DNA of 64,000 bases from NCBI GenBank assembly GCA_015680685.1, contig MNCI01010504.1:319235-383234 (forward strand), in the 5' to 3' direction. Positions 1 through 12,697 of this stretch are shown here, in pieces (the stretch's first letter is position 1; each line of letters opens with the position of its first letter). Source of the DNA: Gnetum montanum (lineage: Eukaryota; Streptophyta; Gnetopsida; Gnetales; Gnetaceae). The translations under genes were made by a program, and so were the position numbers. The notes beneath the pieces were generated by a model, which worked only from the letters and a program-made list of their open reading frames with translations, searched no databases and was not told the origin of the DNA.

Positions 1-1803
1 TATAGTAGTAGCAAAAGGAAGGACTAAGTGGTGGGGAACCATTGGTCTACTGGCTAGCATTGAACCATCTCAATGAAGTCACATGTACCATCAGTTAGCT
101 AGAGGAGACTGTGTCACTATTCTTTACACAAAGGATGTAGGTGCTTGTGAGGCTGAATCCAAACATCTAGAAAGTAACAATGTCCATCCTAGGATAACAA
201 CAATTCCTAGAGATTTTTGGAAATGCTACCACTTTCTTGTTGTGCCTAGAGGAAAGTGAGGGGGCAATTGTTGTGATGATGTTGCACCATGGATAGGAGA
301 TAACAATAGAGGTGGTGGCCAATTGTGTGGTAGAAGCATTGAATGCTCCTTCGACCACCATGTTAGACATTGTTGCACTTGAGGACATGCAAACATCTAT
401 AGGAGTAAGTGGAATGCTAAGTGCAACCTAGCATAAGGAGGTGCTAGATTGACTAGTAGGAACTAGGCAATTGCTTCTAGATATCTTTGATCTTCATGAA
501 AACATCACCATCATATGATTGAAGCTACTAGAAGCTAAGGGCAAGCTCATCATCGCTAATGCCAAACTTGAGGCAGCCACATTCAAAAATATATGGTTGG
601 CTATTGAGGTTAAGGAATTGAGAGCTCAATTAGCTCGTCCCACCATTCTTAGATAGGAAGTCATAAGGGATGAATCTTTCCTACAGCTTCAAAATAGGAT
701 GAAAGAGGTTGAGAACACAAAGGAGACATTGGTTTTTAACATGTCCCTATTGGACACCTTGGCCTACAACACCAAGAAGGACCTATCTTAACTTTGTAAA
801 GAAAACCTAGCTCTAACCAAGGAGATTCACCACCTATAAAATGTCAAGAGGCATAGAAGGAAAAAATGGTCAAATTTATGTGATAGTAGCAAGAGTAGTA
901 GTAGTAGGAGTAGCTTACCAAGGTAAACATGGACTTAAGGAGGTTGGCTACTAAAAATACAAATCTCTCGATGAAGGAAGTCAGTGTGCTTTAACAAAAA
1001 TCGACCATTGAGATAGCCACCTAGAAAAATAAGGCTCTAAATTTTGAATAAATCAAGAGTCACTATAGGGACTAGGCTAGGCTTCTCAAATAATTCAATG
1101 AAAAATAAATCTAACTAGCCAAGCCAAAAATGAAAAGGCCCTCCAACAACTCCAACTAAGATGTGACATGTGGTAGCCCATCTTTGATGGACTCAACACC
1201 TACAACAAAGTTGAAATCTACCTAAAGGAGTTATAAATTGAGAAGATGACTAGATATATGAAGTTAGCCAATCTTAAGTATGTAATCCTAGTAATTCTGA
1301 CTACTAGACGATTGTGGTCAAAGTTAGAAAAACAAGTGGCTAGCTCATACCTCTTGTATGAGATAGACTTCAAGCACCATAAGGACAAAAAGAAAAACCT
1401 GGAAGCAACTAATGTTGAGCTTGAAGTTCAGAAAACCTACTTCATTAATCAATGATTAGTTTTTGAGAACCTCTCCAAAAGAGTGAACAATTACCAATAG
1501 TTGCAAAACCTTATCATGACATTTGACATCAAACATAAACAATTCACTATCTAGTTCATAAATGTCAAGGAGCTGTTCTCGGTCATGCCCTATCCATGGG
1601 ATGTTTTTGTACTAGCTCACATTAGTGATGCTATGTGGACTATGTATGATCCCCAAAGTAAGGAGGAGAAGATGAAGGCATTGCTAGATGCCTTTCATTT
1701 TCCACCAAAATTAGCTACAACCACCTCAACCTTAACCACAAGTGCCATGGACACCAGAGGTTTGAGAAGATTCCTTAGCACTCTAGGAGTCTCTACCTCC
1801 TAA
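1..1803 (+). pseudogene. Third ORF (env-position gene) of Athila/Tat-like element, copy A, 3' part
   Basis: This is a decayed coding stretch in the sense direction, upstream of the LTR at 2054. It aligns with the reverse complements of about 9974-11640 and 45020-46400, so it is the C-terminal two thirds of the family's third gene. The middle part (about 470-1480) reads as a Leu/Lys/Glu-rich, probably coiled-coil protein broken by several stops. The last 72 codons, from the ATG at 1585, stay open and contain a block (PYPWDVFVLAHISDAMWTM, then SKEEKMKALLDAF) that is recognisable in copy B. The natural stop is TAA at 1801-1803. The N-terminal half lies outside the window. Function is unknown; the position between pol and the 3' LTR is that of plant env-like genes. 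Identity as the same gene is firm; biochemical role is not. Confidence 0.72.
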
Positions 1804-2053
1804 TATTGTTTGATCTTCTTTTTATCTTCAACCATTAGAGGAATCTAGCTATCCCAATTTTGTAAAGGTATTCAACTTTGTTTTCATGAACACCCATTTT
1901 TGTAAAATGTTGTAATTTCATACAATTAGGCACTTAGAGTTAGTCTTTGAGTTAGTTAATCAGTTGTCGATTTCATACCTTCCCAAATTTTGTACGAAGC
2001 TTAATCCTTCTTTTGTTCACTCAAGGACAAGCTTTTAGTCAATTGTGGAGTTA

Positions 2054-2888
2054 TGATGAATCATCATTAATGGGCTACGTCGATCAACATGCATCAATGC
2101 ATCCTTGTTGACACATGGGAAGATGCATTGATGCATATGCATCAATTTAGGATCTAAGTCTACCTATATAAATGCACATACCCACTGCATTTATGGCATC
2201 ATAATGTCAATAGCTTAGAAAATTTCTTGCAGTTTATTTCTATAACAATTAGAATATTTTCTAAGTGCCCATATTAGGACTCAAGAATTTTATAGATATC
2301 TATTTAAGCATCAATGTACTTGGACACTTTGGTGTGATGACAATTAATACAAGATTTTTGAAACTCCTTGCAACACTTGGAAATAGCTTAATGTATTTTA
2401 ATGCACTTTATATTTAATGCTCTTAATAATTAATGCACATAACTACAACTACCTCGAACATAACTTTAACACTTGGTAATCCAAATAATGCCATTTCTTA
2501 CTTTGCCTAGTAGCTTAATATTTGATAGCCTAGTAGTGTACTTAACAAGTTTAAGATGTGTACAATAAGTGAGAACAAAGGCTGATGTTAGGAAATAGTC
2601 TAAGGCATTAGATAGTTTATGACAATAATTTACAATAAATCATCTTGTTTACACTTAACCTAAATTAGATAGAAAATATAAAATTAATACAAATGATGTG
2701 CCTTGGTTACACTTCACCATACACTTGTGGATACACAAGTGGAATTAAGGAGACAATGATCACATTCTTGAGGTCACTACCTTGGCTATTATGCATTTAG
2801 GGAGCTAAAGTCTATAGAATTTGACCAAATTGCTAGTGAACAGTTATGATTCATATGTTTGGGTGTAGGATATACTCAACACTCATTA
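2054..2888 (+). repeat. 3' LTR of Athila/Tat-like element, copy A
   Basis: It starts TGATGAATC after a purine-rich run (GTGGAGTTA, 2045-2053) that fits a polypurine tract, and ends ACTCATTA, a one-step decay of the family terminus CTCATCA. A TATA box (CTATATAAATG, near 2163) lies in the 5' half. It aligns along its length with the LTRs at 8845-9713 and 21051-21957 (reverse orientation) and at 48082-48980. The 835 bp length is close to the others. The element body lies to the left and leaves the window. Confidence 0.85.
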
Positions 2889-3411
2889 ATTGTGGATTCT
2901 ATGGATGACAATATTTAACAATCTCACATATAGGCCTAATCAATAGTAGATGATGAAGGTTTTTAAATAGTATTGCATAAAGTTAAAGTTGTTGCAAGAT
3001 CAACCTCTTTTGCTAATGTGTTAAAAGGTTTTAGAAACATTAAAGTGTAACTAAGGAACAATAAATTCAAATATAAAAACCTCATAGGATTGACTGAAAA
3101 ATCTCTGTAGGTGCATCCTTCCAAAACTTTTACTCAAAATCAATATCTCATATATTAATTGGTATAAACAATTCATATGCCTACTCAAGCTTTTGAGCAT
3201 GCCTCTTTTTCACATTCTCTATGATTAAAATCTCTCTTAAAATGTTAGAACATTAACAAACCCTCTTCACTTTTATCATGCACACTTGACCATTAGTCAG
3301 ATACATTTAGATATAATTTTTCTTTAAGCATTTAAGCTTTAAGTTTTTAATCTTTAAGATTTAATATTGCATAAAATATTTTATTTTATTCTACTCAAAT
3401 CATGTTTAAGT
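2889..3411. other. Gap between LTR A and LINE 1; possible LINE ORF1 trace
   Basis: No gene can be supported here. One + frame around 3003-3230 reads SFANVLKGFRNIK and continues with few stops. It vaguely resembles the start of a plant LINE ORF1 and precedes the LINE endonuclease in the correct order. This is only a hint. Confidence 0.25.
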
Positions 3412-3920
3412 AAAAGGAGGTATTGTTATTATACTTCATCCTTAGTGGAACAGCTAGGTTATTGAGACTAATGCAAACTTTGTTGGTAGTATTGTTTAGG
3501 TCATCCTCTGTATAAAGGATGAACTAGTTGGCTTATTATCTATTTATGTTGCTAATGATGATAAATTGAAACATGAAGTGTGGGAATATATTCTTATTTT
3601 TCTTAATAAGGTTCTATTTATCATGGCAGGAGATTTTATTTTTGGTGCCTGATAAGGTGCTAAAGTCGAAGATGAGTCTATCATTACCATTTCTAATGAT
3701 AAATTCTTCTAGCTTCATATTTATCAGAGATTCAATCTTTTTGATTTTATTCTGAATAGAGGAAATATGCATGCAAATCAATGGTTTACTTGGAGCAATC
3801 ATAGAGCTAGTCATGATAGTATCATTTCTAGAATGAATAGAGTTTTCATATCTGCTACAATAGTTTGAAAAATATATTATTATCATAAGCCGCCTATTAA
3901 TGCTATTTTCCAATACAATT
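3412..3920 (+). pseudogene. LINE 1 endonuclease (APE-type) remnant
   Basis: The + frames give KGGIVIILHP, then LLSIYVANDDKLKHEVWEYI, then IMAGDFIF and, after a frame change near 3650, WFTWSNHRASHDSIISR and MNRVFIS. These match the exonuclease/endonuclease/phosphatase fold of plant LINEs: the residues before GDFN, the GDFN motif (here GDFI) and the FTW(S)N...SRIDR motif (here SRMNR). The family enzyme nicks target DNA to prime reverse transcription. The catalytic Asn of GDFN is lost and several stops interrupt the frame, so no product is expected. Confidence 0.78.
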
Positions 3921-4539
3921 TATTAGATTAGGTTCCTATTATTTTTATTTAATAATTGATTAGGTGAAGTAACTAGTTTAAATAAGGATTCTATTTTTAA
4001 TACTTCTTTTTTGTCTAATGATGTTTTTTGTAATCTTATACAATAAGCTTCGAATATTAGCTTAAGGCTTGGAGATTAAAATGACTAAATTACTTATTTG
4101 AATGAGGCTATAAAAAGAATAACCAAGTTGTGCAAGTACGTGTGAAGGAAATTCAAATTAAAAAGAATACAACTAAGGCTATATGTTGATCACAATGTTC
4201 AATATCTCACTTAACAACTTGGTCATTGTCTTGGTGATGTTGTTCTCCGATAAGAGATGACTTAGGCAATGTTTATTCTAGTTGTTTTGGATACTTCTTC
4301 TACCTAAAGTGCATAACTGAAAGCTTAAGTTAATTAGATTTGTATTGGAGGCAAACCTACTAAAGGTTTTTTTTTCATTATCTTTAAGATAAACCACCTT
4401 CTAGGAAGATTGATTCTATTTTGATTAATAGTTTACTTGTTGACTAGGATAATGATATTCATCAACATTTCTACTACTTTTATAAAAAACTTTTTTTAAA
4501 AAGTGTTAACTTGTAGAAAATGGATGTCATTTTATAGAA

Positions 4540-6330
4540 AATTCTAATTCATAACATTGATATTATGCCTAACACTATTATTTCTTTGGAAGACCTCACA
4601 AATACAATGATGCCAATTCCTAATGAAAAAGTTCCATGAATATATGGCTTTTTAATTAAATTTTATAAGCATTTTTAGCTTATAATAAGTTTTACTTTTA
4701 TGCCATGTATAAGAAGGTTGTTTGTAGAAGATTCCTTTGATAAATTCTCAATAGTGATATTATTAAACTATTGCCAAATGAATGAGATCTTTTTGATGAA
4801 GAATTTTTGTCCCATCATACTGCTTGGAGCTACATATAAAATTATTGCTAAAGCTATAGCTACTGAGATTAAGCAACATATTGCCAAAGTTGTTAATCAA
4901 GAAAAATTAGCTTTTGTTCATAGAAGATATTATTCTAAGAAATGTTTTAATACCCACTAGAGCTTTGAATAAGGTTGAATAATCTAAGTAACATTACTTT
5001 CTTCTTCAGTTGAACTTTGCTAAGTGTATGATTAAATTGAATGACCTTTTGTTCTTAGAATTCTTAAGCACATGTAAGTGGAGACCTCCTTTATTTGTCA
5101 TGTTTCACTTCTTTTTGAAAATGCTTTACTAAAAATATCTACTAATGAGAAATTATCTAATGCATTATTTTTTCAGAGATCCATCATGCAAAGTTGTCAT
5201 CTTGTCCCATATTTTATTTATTATTACAACTAGTGTGTTGTGTTATACCTTTAATTTTGAGTCTACAATGAATAATATTCATGGTGTCTCTCATCCTATC
5301 AATTTTAGTTGCATTAATGTCACTAGTTTGTCAATGATACATTTTCAATGCTACAAGAATATCAGTCAAAGATTCAAAAAGCTAGTAATATTATTCAAAC
5401 TTACTATGATGCCTCTAGCTCGAGAATCAACTACGAAAAGTCTAGTTACATCAAATATTCTTTTAGACCTCTTAATACTAGTATTTAGAATATTTCCTTG
5501 ATATGGATAGAACCATATGAGACCTTTAAACATCTTGGAATACCTCTTACTATTGTTCCCAACATTTCATAATAATGAGATTCTATTGTACAAAAAGTTA
5601 TGCAAAAAGTAGAAAAATGTTCTAAAAGGCATCTTTCCCTTCATAGAAAATCATTGTTGCAAAGCACATCCTTTCTTCCACTCATGTTTATAGATCATAT
5701 TTTTTAGTGCCAAAGAAATGACTCTATATAAAGATTGAGGAGTTCTAAATGATGAAATAATAATGCTGGTAATGGTTTTACTTGATTTAAGTGGAATATT
5801 TGTTCTCTTCCTAAAGAGGAAGATGCCCTTGGAATTGATAGCCTTTATGACCTATCTTTGGCTCCTTCTACAAAATGGATTCTTGGGGTAATGGATGACA
5901 TGGAGAGCTAGAAGAAGCTAGTTAGACTTCATTTTCAATAAATAGGTAATACTCTTTCTTTTCCTCATTTATATTGACTAAAATAAGTTGTTTTTAAAGC
6001 TCCCTTAAAGATTAAAGGCTCGATGTTCCTCCAAGCTATATGGCGAAAATTGTAGGTTGTTTCAAAATTTTTAAGTTGGTCTCCTAAGTATGTTAATCTT
6101 TCTATGCTTTAGTCACATTCATGATTTTGGTCTACAACTACTACCCCTACCTTTAATGAATTACAATAACCATATATGAGGATTTTAAAGTTATTTCCAA
6201 TTCAAAGTTGGGAGGATATTGTGGGTAGAGCAAGGATTATGCAAGCATAGAAAATTATTCATAATTGTCTACCTCTTAAAAACTATTATTCCTTTTCACA
6301 CATGATCCTTTCAAGTATCATCATCATTTT
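4540..6330 (+). pseudogene. LINE 1 reverse transcriptase and C-terminal region remnant
   Basis: An 86-codon open piece (4700-4960) contains MKNFCPIILLGATYKIIAKA, the RPISLL.N..YKIIAK motif at the start of LINE RT domains. Further on, KHLGIPLTIVPN (about 5525-5560) is the FK(Y)LGIPL motif of the RT thumb. KEEDALGIDSLYDLSLA (about 5813-5863) matches the K..GGLGI..L motif, and ESWEDIVGRARI-type sequence follows. The order is correct, but the frame changes repeatedly. The catalytic YADD segment between these blocks was not found. Confidence 0.7.
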
Positions 6331-7609
6331 GTGTAGGAACATATGAAAATCATAACTTATTTTTCAAGATTTATAGGTCAAGAACATAAAGTGATAAGTA
6401 TAAATAATAAATTTTTAAAATTTAATGATTCAACATTTTGTTGGTAGTTCTTTGTTTATTATATCACAAGCCTCATTTAAAAGTTTCAATTATAAAATTA
6501 GTAAGGTGGTTTCATTGGTAAATCACATAAAACCTTTACGATAGTTGGTTGGCATGGTGTTTGACTAATTAAAATGTAAATAGGATACAATAATTTGGTT
6601 TTATACCATCAAACAATTTACAACTTCCAAAAGATTTGTTATATACTTTAGAAATCAAACATAAAAAATTATTGCAAGTATTTCACTAATGATTTAATGA
6701 AAGATGGAAAGTGTCTTGAGTCTTGTCACCTTATTAATGATGTATGAGATAAAATATAGGTTGTGATGCACTAACATCCATGTGTATGAGATTCCACACT
6801 TCAAGAGATGAAAATGTCTTCTTTCTTATTTGCATTGTTAATGTACTAAAATTCATGAATTCAACATGAAACTCTATTTTTCTCTAGTACGACTATTTGA
6901 TAATACTAAATAAATTAAAAGTAACAAACCCATGGCTAGTTGAACCTCTGGTAGCATTTGAGAAAGAAAGACTACAAGTGTGCAGGCAACATCACATCAA
7001 TCTTCATAACTTGATGCATAACGTAGTATTCAAATATATGAAGAAAGAAAAAAATCTTGCAATGTCTATTTACCAATGAAAATTTATCAAGAAATTATAA
7101 AAATATTGAAGAATATTTTTAAGAAAAAAAATGGGTAATTCCATTATGTATCTCATACTCAGTAGTTTTAAGTATCTATATTTTTTCACCTTTTTTGCTA
7201 AGATCATACATTCAACCACGTTTTAATTGCATGTGGGGGATCTACGTCAAAGAAATAATAGTACGAGGTTTAAAGGCTTTGCATACTTTCAAAAATAACA
7301 CAAGGATTTATGACTTTGGGCTTTAAAGGTCAAAAAATGAATTTTTCAAATTATTATCTATCCTATTGATTTGTATGGATGTGTTATTTAGGGACTTGAA
7401 CTCATTGTTAAACTTTGAAAAGATATTGAACAAGTGCAAAAAACTTTTCTTTTTGATAACTTGAAGGTGAAGATGCAAATACCTTACTCAATGGTATTAT
7501 GTGAATGTGATTTATTACCTTTAAAAACATAAGCCTTATGTCAATTCATTACACACACTCATAGCTTGTATATCATAAGGTAAGACAAATTCTCTAAAGT
7601 AGTTCTTAA
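6331..7609. other. Unassigned AT-rich sequence
   Basis: I see no gene, repeat boundary or protein similarity. Short open frames (for example 6897-7079) have no recognisable motif. Confidence 0.4.
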
Positions 7610-8475
7610 GGATTCGTTAGACCATGGTTGATATTTTCAAAGGATGAAATGGTTGAAAAAATGAAATATCTCTTAGGAAGACATGTAGCAAAATCCTAAG
7701 CATATTTGATAATTAGTTAGGTAGAAGGTTTTAACACAGATGTGGTCTAATGTGAAACATAAGAGACAATTTTATTTACATCACCTTAGTTCTAATAAAC
7801 TACATGTAGAAGCTTATTATCTTTTAGCTACTATTTCGATCAAGTATCAAAATACTATCATTATTTACTCCCATTAGTGTTTGGTCAATTTATAGAATCT
7901 ATCATTATTTTTCATGAAAATGTAATATCTATCTAATAAATCCTATGAGTCTTCAAATGTAATGAACCTTTATTTCATTTCATTGTAAATTAGATATATT
8001 ATATATAAAATGACCAAGAGCATATCATTTTTCCTTAAACTAAATCCTTAGACCATTGTTGATATTTTCAAGGGATATACTGGCTGAAAAAATGGAATAT
8101 CTCTTAGGAGTATATGTAGTAAAATCCTAGGCATGTTTACCAACTAGTTGAGTAGAAGGTTTTAACACTAACATGGTCCAATGAGAAGACAAGAAATAAT
8201 TTTTACACCACATTAGATCTAATAAACTAGATATAGAATCTCACTATATCTTAGCTACTATTCCAATCAAGTATCAGAATACATCATTATTTACCCCCAT
8301 TAGTGATTGGTCAATTTGTAGAGTCTATTATTATTTTTCATGAAAATGTAATATCTATTCAATAGATCCTATGGGTCTTCAAATTTAATAAAGCTTCATT
8401 TTATTTCTTTGCAAATTAGATATATTATATCTAAAATGACCAAGAGGATATTCGTTTTTCTCAAATTAAATCCTT
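7610..8475. repeat. Two tandem copies of a ~431-bp unit
   Basis: The sequence from TTAGACCATGGTTGATATTT (7617) recurs as TTAGACCATTGTTGATATTT at 8048, and similarity continues through both copies to the shared end (TTAGATATATTATAT, AAAATGACCAAGAG). The period is 431 bp. Each copy carries a segment (CATTAGTG..TTGGTCAATTT, then ATTATTTTTCATGAAAATGT) that also appears near 27335-27400. The composition resembles the downstream half of a plant LTR, but no LTR ends or PBS were found. Confidence 0.75.
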
Positions 8476-8844
8476 ATGAACGTCATGAATAGTTATAATC
8501 TTTTGACTTATGGATGTGTAATGTCTAGGTTCTTTCTTCCATTATTACATAGACAAAAAACCTATTTTAAAATTGGTATATGATATTTTAATTTTTTATC
8601 AGAAGTTTAACAAATTCATAGTACATTACATCTAACATGCTTTTATTAAAGGTTTCATAAAGCCTATATATATTAATAATGCTAATTAATGGGCTAGCGG
8701 TTTTACTAAACTACCTAATGTTAAACACTTTGAAAATATATGTAATTACAATAATAAATATCTAGTTTATTTGATGGAGGGTTTTAGAAATTTCAAAGAT
8801 TATCATTTTTTCATTGTATTTTTATAACCATGTATAATCATGAT
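8476..8844. other. Left flank of full-length element B, with 5-bp target duplication
   Basis: This is AT-rich sequence without coding signs. Its last five bases, ATGAT (8840-8844), are repeated exactly at 21958-21962 on the other side of element B, so this is the pre-insertion flank. Confidence 0.8.
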
Positions 8845-9713
8845 TGATGAGCGGTAGGTATCCCCTACATTCAATCATACAAATCACAAGTGTTCATTAG
8901 CAATCTAGTATAATTATATGGACTTAGTTCCTAAGTTTCTTATAGTCTTAAACTATGAACTAGGGGGTTTTATGATTGTTGTCTTCCTAGCTTACACTTG
9001 TGTTATTAGTACGTATAGTTAAATATGAGTCAAGGCACTGGATGTCTATCTTTAAAAGGATTTTTATATATTTTTTATCCTAATAGTTGTATATGTAAAT
9101 GAAGATGTAATCAACTAATTGTTTAACTACTTAATTAATCTAGTAACTAACTATCCTAACATAAAGTAGCTATTCCCACTTATTGTACATATCCCGAACC
9201 AGTATCAATGTTATTAGGTTACCAAGTGGCTATTACTGAGTGTACCAAATGGCCTCTACTAGGATTACCAAGCACAATACATCATGCTCAAAGTGGTCAC
9301 ACTTATGTTTTTATGATTAATTATATTAATTAATTAAAACCAAGAATGTAAATTACATTGAAAGTAAAGTACAGATAGTAAAGAGTAGACTAATCCAAGT
9401 GTTGCAATGAACATAAAAAAACTTGACTTTATTGCCATTTACATTGATGCATTTAGGTACATGGCATTTAAATACAATACTATACAATCTCTTTAATTCA
9501 TACTATGGACACTCAAAGAGAAAATATTCTAACTTTAAAGACATAAAACTGTAAGAATCATAAATGTGGTTGGTACATGCATTTATAGGCCTTTCCTTTG
9601 TTAATGTCAATGCATCTACATCGATGCATCTAACCATGCATTGATGAAGATACAACGACAAGGCCACCTTAACGCATGTCCATTGATCTAGCCTATCTAC
9701 TTACGACTCATCA
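8845..9713 (-). repeat. 3' LTR of element B
   Basis: In element orientation it starts TGATGAGTC (9713 downward) and ends CTCATCA at 8851-8845, giving perfect 7-bp inverted ends. At 869 bp it aligns with 21051-21957 throughout. The element-sense TATA region lies near 9580 (TATAAATGCATG on the minus strand). Confidence 0.92.
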
Positions 9714-9725
9714 TACCCCCATGAC
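9714..9725 (-). other. Polypurine-tract-like run of element B
   Basis: The minus strand reads GGTCATGGGGGTA immediately before the 3' LTR start TGATGAG. The short G-run is in the expected position for plus-strand priming and is a partly decayed tract. Confidence 0.6.
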
Positions 9726-9973
9726 CAACTAAAAAATCATCCTTGAGTAAACAAAAGTAGGATTGAGCTTCTTACAAAATTTGGAAAAATTATGGAATTT
9801 ATTAAATAGAAGATAAACAAACTGACTCTACTAACCCTAAATGCTAGATTGTACAAGATTACAAAAATTAGTATTCATTATAAAAAAATTGGAAACTTTA
9901 TAATTTACAAAAATCATAATAGTTGCTTGCAAAATTGTTGAAGACATGATGAATTTTCAAACAGTGCCTAGAG

Positions 9974-12697
9974 GTAGAGGCTTCTATGGGACTGAAGCTC
10001 CTTCCCTAAGTTTCGGTGCTCATGGTGATTGAGGCTGAGCTATTGCTATTAGTGAAAGCATAAAAGCATCTAGTAATGCATTCATCTTTTCTCCTTTACC
10101 ACATGAGTCACAAGTAGTCTATGCAGCTTCACTAATGTGGGCTGGAACAGGGATGTTCCATACACACAACATCAAAGGGAACAAATCCTTCATGTTAATG
10201 AACCATGATATGAATTGTTTATGTTTGATGTCAAATGTCTTTACCAATTTTTACAACTCATGGTAGTCATTTATCCTTTTGGATAGGTTCTCAGCAATAG
10301 ATTATTGATCGATAAGTTTGATTATGAGAATTTCAATCTCTACATTGGCTATCTCCAACTGTTGTTTTGTTTCTTTGTGATTCTTGAAGTCTACCTCCTA
10401 CAAGAGGTACAAATTGGTTGCATGTTTTTTAAACTTTTTTCTTGTTCTTTCTACTATCAGCATAGCCAAGTTTACATAGCAAAGGTTGGATAGCTCTATG
10501 TATTCTATCATCTCCTTTATGTGGATTTTGGCTTTGTTGTACATGTTCAATCCATCAAAGAGGGGCTATCATATGTCACCTCTTTGTTGAAGCTGTTGAT
10601 GAGCCTCATTCATATTCACCTTTCCTAGTTGGATTTCCTTCTCATTGATCTCCTTAATGAGCCCAACCTAGTTCTTGTAGTGCTTTTTCATCCATTTAAA
10701 TTTTAGGGCCTCATTTTTCCAAGCAATTGCCTCAATGGCTATTTTCTGGCAAAGCATATGGACTTCCTCCATCAAGAGATTTCTAGTAGAGAAACTTGAC
10801 CATCTAGTCCTTTCATTGCTCAACATTTTGTAGGTGATGCTTATCTTTAGTCAAGACTAGGTTTTCTTTTTGAACTTATGACAAGGCCTTGTCAATGTTG
10901 AAGGTCATTGCTTTTGACAAGAACACATCAAAGACTACTACCTCTTTTGCATTCTTGATCTCTTGTAGTTTATGTTAAATATATTGAAGAGTTTCATCTC
11001 TAGTTAGGTTCAACTTGAAATGGTAGGGTTAGATAGGTAGGCTTGTAACTCGACAACCTCTAACCATTGATTCTCAGTGATGGATATCTTTAGTTGGACA
11101 TTAGGAATGTGAAGTTTACCCTTTGTCTCAAGCAACTACAACTAGGTTGTAGTAATTTTATCTAAGAGATCAAAGATCTCCAAAATCATTTTGCTAACTT
11201 CCACTAGTTATTCCAACACTTTCTCATGTTGGGTAGCACTTAACTAACCACTCCCTACTCTTGTGGATTTTTGGATGTCTATCATTGTGGTAATGTCTAG
11301 TACATGTACCATTGGAGCATTGACAGATTTATCTACCTTGTCAGCCACCACTTCCATTGTTGTCTTCTAGGGATGGCTGCCCCTTCATCATCCTCTCACT
11401 AGATAGAGAAAGTTGTGGCATTCCCTAAGATTTTTGGAAATGTTTATCTAGGAATGGATACCATGATCTCTTGGGCACTTGAATTCGGTCTCATGGATGC
11501 TTAGTCTCTTTGCATTGAGAACACTAGGATAGTTTCCTAATCCAACCAACTGATGTTCTTGGTGATCTCAGTAAGATGACTTAGGACTAGATGGTACATC
11601 AAGGGCTTGCCACCACCTACTGAGCCTTGTTGTTACTACAGTTGCTACTCATGAAGCTTTTAGAGCCTCTTAGTAGTTGTAAATGCTTATGGTGTAGTTT
11701 CTCCTATAAGTAGTGGTGGTGGATGCCTCTCTTATTCTTACAACTTGGTTGCTACCTTGTCCTTCATCATCTCTTATCATGATGCAATAGAAGCATGATG
11801 AACCACACCATTAGTATAGCATGCTATACCTCCTATTTTGCATAATTTTGGAATGAGGCACGAAAAGGATAGTATCTTCCTTTCCTTCTCATTCTCTTTG
11901 AAGCACTTCCTTATCTCTAGATAGATGATTTGGGGAAGGATGATAGGGAATTTTTTGCTTAGAGGAATGCATGCATGGGTGGAGAAGATTGTTACCTTAC
12001 TTGGCCTCACTCTGGAATTTAGATGATAGGTTGCAATCTTGAAATAGGCATGCTTCACCTTCATGAGGGAACTATACTTCTTAAGATTCTCTCCATAACA
12101 ATGCTATATCCATTCCTTTTTGGTTTCAAGATTTGCTTGTGTAGAGATCTTCACCAACCTTTTTCCAATATTAGGCAACCTAAGGACCTCCATAATGGCC
12201 TTAAGAAAATAGAAGAAGGTGATGTCTTTGATCTTCATGGATGTGTCTCCTTATTAGTTGTTCTAGAATAGGTAGGTCTTCCTCATGTACCATTCTCCAC
12301 TAGTGAAGAGAATGAGCAACATGGAAGATCCCTTTAATTGTGTGTAGACTTCTTCTAGTGTTACCTCTAAGAAAGATCCCAAGTTCAATTCTTAGGAAAC
12401 AAAACTCTAAACCTCATTGGACCTTATCCTCTCCATGTAGGCCTCTATTAGGCTAACTTCAAGATTATGCCTTAGCCTAGGAGCTTCCTCCTACCTAGAT
12501 TGGGTTGTTTCTTCCATCAAAATCTATTGAACAAATTCCACTTTGGGTTCCTATTGAAGATGTCTCATTGCAAGGGTTGCTTAAATAGCTTGCTCTTGGG
12601 GCTACTATGGTTTTTTTTAATGGCTCCTTCCTCCTCTTGGTTACTTTTCCCTAGGCTAGAAAGGCCCTTATACCTGTAGTCCTCTCTTTGGTGTCAT
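9974..12697 (-). pseudogene. Third ORF (env-position gene) of element B
   Basis: A ~2.7 kb degraded gene lies between integrase and the 3' LTR. The ATG (12697-12695, MTPKRGL...) directly follows a splice-acceptor-like TTGCAG. The N-terminal half (about 12480-11777) contains HAYFKIATYHLNSRVRPSKV and ENEKERKILSFSCLIPKLCK. This resembles the L.P..H.S.V and LPFPSLIT.LC signatures of the putative plant transposon protein domain (PF20167 type) found with Athila-like elements; that is recognition, not a search. The middle is Leu/Lys/Glu-rich and probably coiled coil. The C-terminus retains HISEAA and GEKMNALLDAF, matching copy A. Numerous stops interrupt it. Same gene as 1-1803, 45020-47342 and 51490-52330. 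Alternatives: a captured plant gene or a true env-like gene. Confidence 0.68.

Larger units (their letters stand above)
3412..6330 (+). mobile_element. L1-like LINE 1, degraded
   Basis: Endonuclease, reverse transcriptase and C-terminal segments occur in the right order on one strand, scattered over all three frames with many stops. The order and motifs (IYVANDDK, GDFIF, FTWSNHR, then LLGATYKIIAKAIA) match plant L1-type non-LTR elements. No target duplication or poly(A) tail was identified, and the 3' end is set where the last recognisable C-terminal similarity fades. The RT palm with the YADD motif is not recognisable, so this copy is deleted or badly frameshifted between about 4960 and 5500. 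Confidence 0.75.
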
